DNA of 64,000 bases, taken from NCBI RefSeq assembly GCF_009928525.1, contig NZ_JAABOK010000002.1, forward strand, positions 558,001 to 622,000, read 5' to 3'. The stretch's first letter is position 1, and every line of letters begins with the position of its first letter. Below, piece after piece: positions 36,535 through 44,890 of the stretch. The translations under genes and the position numbers were made by a program. Origin of the DNA: Chitinophaga solisilvae (lineage in GTDB: Bacteria > Bacteroidota > Bacteroidia > Chitinophagales > Chitinophagaceae). The notes beneath the pieces were generated by a model. That model did no database searches, was not told the DNA's origin, and was given only the letters and a program-made list of their open reading frames with translations.

Positions 36535-39500
36535 GTACTCAGATTAAATTCTATTTCCTGGTGAATAGGTAAGGTAAGAGAAAAAACATTAAGGCCGGGC
36601 TCGGTGGTTATCAGCTCCAGGCTGCCTTTATGCAGCAGTGTCAGGGATCTCGATAATGACAGGCCGATACCTGTGCCTGATTGTCCCTCCGTTGCTTTCG
36701 CCCGGAAAAATGGTTCAAATATTTTCTCTTTCATCTCCGGAGGAATAACAGGCCCGTCATTTTTTACCAATATAGTAAAAGTAGTATCACCTTCCGCTAC
36801 CGGTAACAAATGCACAGATGCCTTGGTGCCGGCATATTTGATGGCATTGTTCAGCAGGTTGCCTACTATTTTATGTAATGCCTCTGTATCGGTATAGGCA
36901 AAGAAATGAAGACATGACAACTCTATTTTGAAGCGGATGTTTTTTTGTTCTGCTGCTGGTGTAAAACGCAGGTGGTTTTCTTTCAGTAACTCCGGGATAT
37001 CGGTGTTTACAAAATTCAGGCTGAAACCATTGATTTCTGTTTTGCGGAAGTCGAGCAACTGATTGGTGAGGTCAAGCAGGCGATCGGTATTGCGCTCCAT
37101 GATACGCAGGTTTTTCTGTATCTGCGGTACCTCTGCTGATTTGCGGATCACATTTTCCATCGGTCCTTTAATCAGTGTAAGTGGTGTCCGTATTTCATGT
37201 GCGAGGTGCGTGAAGAATTCAATTTTCGCCTGATATACTTCCTTCTCTTTTTCATGTGCCAGCAATTCCAGTTGCCGCTTTTGTTTTTGCAAGGCACGCT
37301 GATGATACCAGCTGATGATACCATAGATAATACTGCCGAGTAATAACAGGTAAAAGGTATATGCGCCGTAGCTGGCCCAGAACGGCGGCAGTATTTCTAT
37401 ATGCAGTACCCGTGGCGATACGCTCCAGTTACCGCTGCTGTTAGCTGCTCTTACGAGGAAGCGGTAGGCGCCGGGAGATAATTTTGTAAAATAGGCTTTG
37501 CGGTTGCTTTCCAGGTAGGTCCAGTCCTGGTCCAGCCCTTCCATCTTATACGCATAGGCGGTCATGGCCGGTGAAGTATAACTGAGGGCGGCGAAGTCAA
37601 TGCTGAACGATGACTGATCGTGTGACAGTACGATGGTATCTGTAAACGAAACCGACTGCTGTAATATATCTCCTACCTGCGCCTCTTTGCCGAATACCTG
37701 GAAACCGGTGATATATACCGGTGGCTGGAAACTGTTGCGCAGAAAGTGATCGGGATTAAAACGGATCATGCCCTTCACGCTGCCGAAGTACATATTGCCG
37801 CTGCTGTCTTTATAAACCGCATTATAGTTAAACTGGTCATTTAACAGACCGTTGGCAGTGGTAAATACGGCTGCTTTTCCGGTGGCCGGAGAAAAGCAGG
37901 CAATCCCTTTGGAGGTAGTTACCCATAGCTGCCGGTGGCTGTCTTCCAGGATGCTGAAAATCAGGCTGCTGAGAAAACCATGCCGGGTGCCGTAGGTGGT
38001 AAAGGTTTGCTGCTGCGGATGAAACAGACACAGACCATCGTCGGTGGCCAGCCATAGCCGCTTGCTGCTGTCTTCAAATATCCTGTTCACGCGGTTGTCA
38101 GCCAGACTGCCGGGAGTAGCTGTATCATGCCGGTACCGTCCTTTTTTCCCGGTGCGCCGGTTGTAATAATAAAGCCCGTCTCTGATAGTGCCCAGCCAGA
38201 TGGTGCCTTCGCTGTCTTCAAATACTGTGGTATAGAATATATAGTCGGGGGCCTCTGTTACGGTGTCAAAATCATCACGGTCATGGTTATACTGAAATAA
38301 TCCGCGGGTGGTGGCAATCAGTATTTCGCCGGTACGTGTCTGCAGCATGGCATAGATAAAATTGCTGTGCAGATCATGAGGGCCGCTGCCGGCTTTATAG
38401 TGGCGGATAAATTTCCCGGTGCGGATGTGCATGATGTCGAGGCCATGTTCGAAAGTGCCGATCCACAGGGAGTCGCCGGTAACAAGCAGTCCGTGGATAT
38501 TGTAGTGCGACAGACCTGTTTGCGGTGGCAGCGCTGGCCGGATGTTCATGAAATCGCCGGTGGCAGGCGTGAATTTATTCAACCCGCCATCTTCCGTGCC
38601 TATCCACAGATGTCCGTATTTATCCGGATGTATTTCCCGTACTGCATTGCCGCCGAGAGATGCTGCGCCTGTTTTAGGAAAGAATTTTTCAAAGGCCGTA
38701 TACTGCTGCGGAAAATAATTGATGCCACCAAAGTAGGTACCTGCCCATATGCCGCCTTCCCTGTCCTTGCAGAAGCTGTATACGGCATTGTCCGATATGG
38801 AGTAAGGATCGTTGTATTTTTTTTTCAGGTTGATGACTGAGCCACTTTCCGGATAATAAATGTAGATACCTGATTCTGATGCAAGCCAGTATTCACCACT
38901 GCTGCGGCGGATCACATCGCGCGCATATATCTCTGTATGATCTGCCGCATCCGTAAGCATGTCCTTATAGGTACGTGTGCGCAGATCAAACAGCTTCAAT
39001 CCCTGTGCATTGGTACAAACCCAGATGGAATCCCGGCCGGCAGCCACTATTTTTTGTATGCCGCGGGAGCTGGTTGGCCGCGAATGATCAAAAAGTGAAT
39101 AACTGCGGAAGGCGTCCTGCTGCGGATCATATACTGCCATCCTTCCTTCGGAAGAGGCCACCCACAGGAGGCCATCACTGCCGGTACACATGGCGGAGGC
39201 TTCCGGAAATCCTGTGTGTTCATAAAGACTGTCTGCCGCAGCCCGGTATCGGAACAGGCGGCCGCCGGAAGCAATCCAGATATTGCCCTGCCCGTCTTTG
39301 TGAATGGCGCGTACTTCTGCCGTAATAGTTTTATGTAAGATGCGGAACTGTTCAGTCCGGGGATTATAGATATAGGCTCCCTTATCTGTGCCGGTATATA
39401 ACAGCCCGTTATCATCCTGGAAGAGGCTGATAATGGTATTGCCTCCCAGGCTGCCGGGCTGCCCCGTATTACGGAATACCCGGAAGGTATATCCGTCGAA

Positions 39501-39683
39501 ACGATTGAGCCCGTATACGGTACCGAACCACATAAACCCCTGCTGGTCCTGTAAGGTACAGAGCACTGCATTATGCGATAATCCGTTCTCTACCTGGTAG
39601 TGAACGAAATTAACGGACTGGCTGTAAAGTGTTTGCGTCCACAGCAGCAACAGTAAAAATATATAGTGTCGGACCTGAATCAT
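36516..39683 (-). CDS. Two-component sensor kinase with periplasmic propeller (HTCS-type)
   Basis: 1055 aa. Signal peptide about 1-22 (ending LYSQS). Two seven-bladed propellers with repeated WxGT/LWVATxxGL blocks (for example GFMWFGTVYGLNRFDGYTF) cover about 25-690, then a Y_Y_Y immunoglobulin-like domain (about 700-770), one membrane helix (YGAYTFYLLLLGSIIYGII), and the kinase core. Phosphoacceptor His829 lies in HLAHEIRTPLTL, and the ATP-binding motifs are NNAIKYA, FEPFFRAK and GTGIGLSLS. Such sensors bind an oligosaccharide in the periplasm and induce the cognate PUL; by context this would be an arabinose-containing glycan. Confidence 0.95.
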   Translation of the reverse strand: MIQVRHYIFLLLLLWTQTLYSQSVNFVHYQVENGLSHNAVLCTLQDQQGFMWFGTVYGLNRFDGYTFRVFRNTGQPGSLGGNTIISLFQDDNGLLYTGTDKGAYIYNPRTEQFRILHKTITAEVRAIHKDGQGNIWIASGGRLFRYRAAADSLYEHTGFPEASAMCTGSDGLLWVASSEGRMAVYDPQQDAFRSYSLFDHSRPTSSRGIQKIVAAGRDSIWVCTNAQGLKLFDLRTRTYKDMLTDAADHTEIYARDVIRRSSGEYWLASESGIYIYYPESGSVINLKKKYNDPYSISDNAVYSFCKDREGGIWAGTYFGGINYFPQQYTAFEKFFPKTGAASLGGNAVREIHPDKYGHLWIGTEDGGLNKFTPATGDFMNIRPALPPQTGLSHYNIHGLLVTGDSLWIGTFEHGLDIMHIRTGKFIRHYKAGSGPHDLHSNFIYAMLQTRTGEILIATTRGLFQYNHDRDDFDTVTEAPDYIFYTTVFEDSEGTIWLGTIRDGLYYYNRRTGKKGRYRHDTATPGSLADNRVNRIFEDSSKRLWLATDDGLCLFHPQQQTFTTYGTRHGFLSSLIFSILEDSHRQLWVTTSKGIACFSPATGKAAVFTTANGLLNDQFNYNAVYKDSSGNMYFGSVKGMIRFNPDHFLRNSFQPPVYITGFQVFGKEAQVGDILQQSVSFTDTIVLSHDQSSFSIDFAALSYTSPAMTAYAYKMEGLDQDWTYLESNRKAYFTKLSPGAYRFLVRAANSSGNWSVSPRVLHIEILPPFWASYGAYTFYLLLLGSIIYGIISWYHQRALQKQKRQLELLAHEKEKEVYQAKIEFFTHLAHEIRTPLTLIKGPMENVIRKSAEVPQIQKNLRIMERNTDRLLDLTNQLLDFRKTEINGFSLNFVNTDIPELLKENHLRFTPAAEQKNIRFKIELSCLHFFAYTDTEALHKIVGNLLNNAIKYAGTKASVHLLPVAEGDTTFTILVKNDGPVIPPEMKEKIFEPFFRAKATEGQSGTGIGLSLSRSLTLLHKGSLELITTEPGLNVFSLTLPIHQEIEFNLSTWKINR

Positions 39684-39792
39684 GCAATACCGTGGCTGAA
39701 GATTAAAGCTAATAAAACATTATCTAAAAGCAGAATGATACAAAAACGATAAAAATTGATATGAATAAGCAACCACGTAAGAAAAGGAAATC

Positions 39793-39834
39793 CTTTCTTT
39801 GAGAAAGTATGTTAAGCGTGGTTTTTACGCTTAA
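39793..39834. promoter_or_regulatory. Palindromes in the sensor/GH43 divergent region, candidate operator
   Basis: Two inverted repeats sit in the 177-bp divergent gap: CTTTCT-ttg-AGAAAG (39793-39807), and TTAAGCGT with ACGCTTAA separated by 7 bases (39812-39834). The second has the size of a regulator site and is 27 bases before the GH43 start. Regulation by the adjacent AraC-type regulator is inferred. Confidence 0.4.
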
Positions 39835-39860
39835 ATAAGACCATTTTCTAAATCCATGTT

Positions 39861-40883
39861 ATGAAAGGTAGCCAACTACTTTCGCTGATATGCTTACTGC
39901 TGGTAAGCAGCGTTGGCAGCGCTATGAAAGCCGATACCACCGGCATTTTTACCAACCCTTTACTGGGTAGTGGTCCTGATCCCTGGGTGATACGGCATAA
40001 GGGAATGTATTATTATATGCATACCACCGGTCATCATCTTGTTATTCGTAAAACAGAAAAGATGTCGGACCTCAGCAGGGCAAAGGAAGTGGTGATATGG
40101 ACACCACCTGCCAAAGGCCCCGATGCCAGAGACATCTGGGCGCCTGAACTGCACCGCCTTAACAATAAATGGTACCTGTATTACAGCGCCGGCTCGTCAG
40201 ACAGCATACATCCGCAACACACCTTTGTGCTGGAAAACAGCGCTGCAGACCCTGCCACCGGTACCTGGACCAGCAGGGGGCAGATCAGGGATACTGCCGC
40301 CGATTTTTTTGCGATAGATGGCACCGTATTCCGGCACCAGGGGAAAAACTATTTTATCTGGAGTGGCCATAACGGAAAGGACGTAGTACAACGGTTATAC
40401 ATCGCCCGTATGAAAAGCCCGTGGGAGCTGGTTTCGCCACGCGTCGAAATAGCTGCTCCGCAATATCCGTGGGAACACAACGGCATCAACGAAGGACCTG
40501 AAATACTGCGGAATGCAAGAGGAGACGTTTTCCTGGTGTTTTCTGCCTCAGGATGCTGGACAGATAATTACGCGCTGGGGATTATGCGCCTCCGCCACGG
40601 AACCGATCCCCTACAGGCCGGCAGCTGGGTGAAATCGCCGGAGCCCGTGCTGACATCAAAGCCTGAAAACGGCGCCTATGCCCCCGGACATAACGGCTTT
40701 TTTAAATCGCCCGACAGAAAGGAAGACTGGATCATTTATCACGCTAATTCAAAGGCAGCACAGGGCTGCGGACCACAAAGAAACCCGCGGATGCAGCGGA
40801 TAGGCTGGAATACTGACGGCAGCCCCGTTTTGGGAGAACCGGTGAAAATAAATACACCCGTTAAAAACCCTTCAGGAGAATAA
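39861..40883 (+). CDS. GH43-family glycosidase
   Basis: 340 aa. Signal peptide about 1-22. Five-bladed propeller of GH43 type with the base Asp40 (GSGPDPWVI), the pKa-modulating Asp153 (FAIDGTVF) and the acid Glu211 (NGINEGPEIL). DIWAPEL at 91-97 is another conserved GH43 block. GH43 members are mainly alpha-L-arabinofuranosidases, beta-xylosidases and arabinanases. Together with a GH127-like enzyme and a GH2 in the same operon, release of arabinose from arabinan or arabinogalactan side chains is the best guess. First gene of the plus-strand glycan operon. Confidence 0.9.
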   Translation: MKGSQLLSLICLLLVSSVGSAMKADTTGIFTNPLLGSGPDPWVIRHKGMYYYMHTTGHHLVIRKTEKMSDLSRAKEVVIWTPPAKGPDARDIWAPELHRLNNKWYLYYSAGSSDSIHPQHTFVLENSAADPATGTWTSRGQIRDTAADFFAIDGTVFRHQGKNYFIWSGHNGKDVVQRLYIARMKSPWELVSPRVEIAAPQYPWEHNGINEGPEILRNARGDVFLVFSASGCWTDNYALGIMRLRHGTDPLQAGSWVKSPEPVLTSKPENGAYAPGHNGFFKSPDRKEDWIIYHANSKAAQGCGPQRNPRMQRIGWNTDGSPVLGEPVKINTPVKNPSGE

Positions 40884-40910
40884 CACCACTTTTTAAGATT
40901 AAATAAACAT

Positions 40911-42758
40911 ATGAAAAAGACGTACCTAATTTTTGCGCTGGCGCTCGGACTTGGCTGGAATACCGCAAAGGCCCAGCAGCAGGACTGGAAAATTGTAACT
41001 GGGAAAATTACCACTTCCTGGAGTGAACAGGTAACACCTGCCGCTACCTTGCCGGAATACCCGCGCCCACAGCTGGTACGCGGCAACTGGAAAAATCTGA
41101 ACGGCTTGTGGAACTATGCTGTCAAGCCGAAGGATGAAGATAAACCTGCCAGCTGGGACGGGAAAATACTGGTGCCTTTTGCCGTAGAATCAGCGCTGTC
41201 AGGCGTAGGCCGTAATGTAGGAAAAGATAACATCCTCTGGTATAATACAACCGTTGCATTACCTGCTTCCATGCAGGGCAAAAAAATATTGCTGCATTTC
41301 GGGGCTGTAGACTGGCGTACAACCGTATACGTTAACGGGCAGGAAGCAGGTACGCATGAGGGCGGCTTCGATCCGTTCACCCTCGATATCACTGCACTCA
41401 TAAAGAAAGGCAAACAGGATATTGTAGTAAAAGTATGGGATCCTACCGATGAAGGCGTGCAGCCACGCGGTAAACAGGTGAAGAAACCGGAAGGGATCTG
41501 GTATACGCCGGTAACAGGTATCTGGCAGACAGTATGGGTAGAAGGCGTAGCCGATACCTATATCGCCGGTACAAAACAAACACCGGATATAGACCAGGAA
41601 AGCCTGACCATTACTGCCGATGTGAAAAATCTGAAAGCCGGCGATGTGGTAACAGCCACCGCTTTTGACGGCAGCACCAAAGTAGCGGAAGGTGTTATCA
41701 ATGGTGAAAATACCGTGCTGAAAATTACCGCTCCGAAGTTATGGTCACCGGAATCACCGTTCCTGTACGACCTGAAGCTGACAGTTACCCGTAAAGGCAA
41801 AGTAATTGATGAAGTGAAAAGCTATTTTGCCATGCGTAAATCTTCCATCGGGAAAGATGCCAATGGAATTGAACGCATGCTGCTGAATAATCGTTTTGTA
41901 TTCCAGTACGGGCCGCTCGATCAGGGCTGGTGGCCTGACGGATTGTATACCGCGCCGACCGATGAAGCCCTGAAATTTGACATCGCCCAGACCAAAGCCA
42001 TGGGCTTTAATATGATCCGTAAGCATATCAAGGTAGAACCGGCACGCTGGTATTACTATTGCGATCAGTTAGGCATCATGGTATGGCAGGATATGCCCAG
42101 CGGCGACCTCGGCAACGGATGGGAATCCCGCCCCGGCATCATCAGTCACGCCTCCGATAAGCAACGCTCCGCCGAATCGGAAGGCTACTACCGGAAAGAG
42201 TGGAATGTCATCATCGATCATCTGTACAACTACCCTTCTATTGTAGTATGGACGCCCTTCAACGAAGCCTGGGGCCAGTTTAAAACTATGGATATCGCTA
42301 AGTGGACTATGGAAAAAGATCCGTCCCGACTGGTGAATACTGCCAGCGGCGGTAACTTCTACCCGATAGGACATATCATTGACCTGCATAACTACCCCGA
42401 ACCCGCCATGCCGGACCCGGCTATTTATGGCGATAAACGCGCGATCGTATTAGGGGAGTTCGGCGGACTGGGACTGCCGGTTAACGGACACGTATGGCAA
42501 CAGAAAGATAACTGGGGCTACCAGAGCTTTAAAAATGCAGAAGACCTGTTTAAACGTTACAGCGGCTTTACCGACAGGCTGGAAACGTTCATCAGGCAGG
42601 GTTTATCAGCCGCCGTATACACACAGACCACTGATGTGGAAGTAGAAACAAACGGCCTGATGACCTACGACCGTAAAGTACAAAAGGTGCCGTTAGATAA
42701 ATTGAAGGCCGTTCATCAGAAGTTATATAACCCGGCTTTGGTCACCATAAAACCATAA
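40911..42758 (+). CDS. GH2-family glycosidase
   Basis: 615 aa. Signal peptide about 1-22 (ending AKAQQ). Jelly-roll N-domain (about 45-220, with LHFGAVDWRTTVYVNGQE and GGFDPFTLDI), immunoglobulin-like middle domain, then a TIM barrel. The acid/base is Glu452 (PFNEAWGQF) and the nucleophile Glu516 (VLGEFGGLG). The GH2 family covers beta-galactosidases, beta-glucuronidases and beta-mannosidases; the short length resembles single-barrel arabinosidase or galactosidase forms found in PULs. It ends 3 bases before the GH127-like gene, so the two are coupled. Confidence 0.9.
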   Translation: MKKTYLIFALALGLGWNTAKAQQQDWKIVTGKITTSWSEQVTPAATLPEYPRPQLVRGNWKNLNGLWNYAVKPKDEDKPASWDGKILVPFAVESALSGVGRNVGKDNILWYNTTVALPASMQGKKILLHFGAVDWRTTVYVNGQEAGTHEGGFDPFTLDITALIKKGKQDIVVKVWDPTDEGVQPRGKQVKKPEGIWYTPVTGIWQTVWVEGVADTYIAGTKQTPDIDQESLTITADVKNLKAGDVVTATAFDGSTKVAEGVINGENTVLKITAPKLWSPESPFLYDLKLTVTRKGKVIDEVKSYFAMRKSSIGKDANGIERMLLNNRFVFQYGPLDQGWWPDGLYTAPTDEALKFDIAQTKAMGFNMIRKHIKVEPARWYYYCDQLGIMVWQDMPSGDLGNGWESRPGIISHASDKQRSAESEGYYRKEWNVIIDHLYNYPSIVVWTPFNEAWGQFKTMDIAKWTMEKDPSRLVNTASGGNFYPIGHIIDLHNYPEPAMPDPAIYGDKRAIVLGEFGGLGLPVNGHVWQQKDNWGYQSFKNAEDLFKRYSGFTDRLETFIRQGLSAAVYTQTTDVEVETNGLMTYDRKVQKVPLDKLKAVHQKLYNPALVTIKP

Positions 42759-42761
42759 ATC

Positions 42762-44816
42762 ATGAAAAGGAGAAAGAAGTTTGGCTCACTCGTTCTTTCC
42801 ACTTTTTTGGCTGGTCTTATACCGGCGGATGCGCAGCATCCGCCGGGTACCAGGGCTGATGCAACTACCTATGTAGCCCCGGTTTACAAACCACTGCCAT
42901 TGGGCGCAGTAAAGCCGCAGGGCTGGCTGAAGCACCAGCTGGAAATTATGCGTGACGGTACTACCGGACATCTCGATGAAGTATATGACAAAGTAAAAAA
43001 AGATAACGGCTGGCTGGGCGGAAAAGGCGATGGCTGGGAAGAAACCCCCTACTGGCTGGATGGCGCCGTTCCCCTGGCTTACCTGCTGGATGATAAAAAT
43101 TTACAGGAAAAAGTATTGCGCTATATCAACTGGACCCTGCAGCACCAGCGGCCTTCCGGCTATTTCGGTCCGCTGACAAAATCAGAACGGGAAAATAATA
43201 TACCCGTTGGCGTTAGTAACGCCGCTGATGGGGAAGACTGGTGGCCGAAAATGATTATGCTGAAAGTATTGCAGCAGTACTATACAGCTACCAACGATGC
43301 CCGTGTAATACCTTTCATGACAAAGTACTTTAATTATCAGCTGCAGACCCTGAAAGCCTGTCCCCTGGGTAAATGGACGGAATGGGCCGCTTCCCGCGGG
43401 TCAGAAAATATCATGATTGCCCAGTGGCTGTACAGTATCACGAAAGATAAAAAACTACTGGAACTGGCTTCCCTGCTGGAATCGCAGGCTTTTACATGGA
43501 GCAACTGGTTGGGTAACCGCAACTGGGTAATAGGCGCAGCTGCGCGGCAGAACGAGCAACACTGGATGCGCCGCCACGGTGTGAACGTAGGCATGGGACT
43601 GAAAGCCCCGGCACTGAACTACCAGCGTACCGGCAATAAAAAATACCTGCAGGATCTGCACACCGGCTTCACCGACATCATGAACCTGCACGGGCTGCCT
43701 ATGGGCGTTTTTTCAGCAGATGAAGACCTTCACGGTAACGCACCTACGCAGGGAACAGAACTGTGCGCCATCGTTGAGTCTATGTTTTCCCTGGAAGAAA
43801 TCATCGGTATCACCGGTGATCCGGCATATATGGACGCCCTGGAACGGATGACCTTCAACGCCCTGCCCACACAAACAACCGATGACTACAACAATAAACA
43901 GTATTTCCAGATAGCCAACCAGGTACACATCAAACGCGGCGTATTCAACTTCTCGCTGCCCTTCGACCGCGGAATGACCAACGTATTAGGGATGCGCAGC
44001 GGGTATACCTGTTGTCTTGCCAACATGCACCAGGGCTGGACAAAATTCGCGTCCCATCTCTGGTACGCCACCGCCGGCAATGGCCTGGCAGCATTCACCT
44101 ACAGCCCCGGTGAAGTAACTGCCAGGGTAGGTAAAAACAATACACAGATTACCATCAGGGAAGTAACCGCCTATCCTTTTGACGAACAGGTGGTTTTTAA
44201 CCTGGACATGCCACAACCGGCTGCCTTCCCCCTGGAGTTACGTATACCCGCCTGGTGCGCGGAGGCAACTGTAATATTAAACGGTGAAAAACTCCGCACA
44301 GCCGGCGGCGGCCAGCTGATTACCGTTAACCGTACCTGGCACAACAGGGATCAGCTCACGCTGCAGCTACCCATGCAGGTAACCACCTCCAACTGGGGAG
44401 GTAATTCCCGCACCATTGAAAGAGGTCCCATCGTATATGCGTTAAAGTTAGGTGAGCGCTGGGAGAAAGAACAGGATGCGGCAGAAGGCGATTATTTCAA
44501 CGTGTACCCCAAAGGCGACTGGAATTATGGTATCCCCGAAAAGGTTATACAGGCGCCGGCCCGGTACCTGCAGGTAACAGCCGTAAAACCTGTGACCGCA
44601 GATTTCGTATGGAACCTGGACCATGCGCCTGTTACCATCACCACCACAGGCAAAAAAATTGAGGAATGGAAAGTGACCGAAGATGTAGCGCCACAGCCCA
44701 TAACCGACAGGCACGGCCTTTACAAAGGCAAGGTAAATCAGCAGGAAGATGTAATTACCCTGGTACCTTATGGCTGTACCAAGGTCAGAATCGTAGCATT
44801 CCCCGTAGTGAAATAA
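42762..44816 (+). CDS. DUF1680/GH127-like beta-L-arabinofuranosidase
   Basis: 684 aa with an N-terminal signal segment (ending PADAQ). An (alpha/alpha)6 barrel domain is followed by beta-sandwich domains. The expected zinc site of GH127 is visible: Glu333 and Cys335 (GTELCAIVE) and Cys417-Cys418 (GYTCCLANMHQG); in this family the first Cys of the CC pair serves as the nucleophile. A glutamate in ADEDLHGN is a candidate acid/base. In the reference enzyme HypBA1 the residue two before the CC pair is a third cysteine (C415), here a tyrosine. GH127 enzymes release beta-L-arabinofuranose from hydroxyproline-linked arabinans or pectin side chains. Likely periplasmic. Confidence 0.88.
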   Translation: MKRRKKFGSLVLSTFLAGLIPADAQHPPGTRADATTYVAPVYKPLPLGAVKPQGWLKHQLEIMRDGTTGHLDEVYDKVKKDNGWLGGKGDGWEETPYWLDGAVPLAYLLDDKNLQEKVLRYINWTLQHQRPSGYFGPLTKSERENNIPVGVSNAADGEDWWPKMIMLKVLQQYYTATNDARVIPFMTKYFNYQLQTLKACPLGKWTEWAASRGSENIMIAQWLYSITKDKKLLELASLLESQAFTWSNWLGNRNWVIGAAARQNEQHWMRRHGVNVGMGLKAPALNYQRTGNKKYLQDLHTGFTDIMNLHGLPMGVFSADEDLHGNAPTQGTELCAIVESMFSLEEIIGITGDPAYMDALERMTFNALPTQTTDDYNNKQYFQIANQVHIKRGVFNFSLPFDRGMTNVLGMRSGYTCCLANMHQGWTKFASHLWYATAGNGLAAFTYSPGEVTARVGKNNTQITIREVTAYPFDEQVVFNLDMPQPAAFPLELRIPAWCAEATVILNGEKLRTAGGGQLITVNRTWHNRDQLTLQLPMQVTTSNWGGNSRTIERGPIVYALKLGERWEKEQDAAEGDYFNVYPKGDWNYGIPEKVIQAPARYLQVTAVKPVTADFVWNLDHAPVTITTTGKKIEEWKVTEDVAPQPITDRHGLYKGKVNQQEDVITLVPYGCTKVRIVAFPVVK

Positions 44817-44890
44817 ACCGATAGCAGAACATCAGCCAAAACAACAGTTATGAGAACTGACATTTAAAAAGACCTCACAAAACCCAGGTT

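Noticed and set aside
37199..39683. Possible separate genes in the propeller region of the sensor.
   Set aside because: One continuous 1055-codon frame with uniform propeller repeats covers the whole region.
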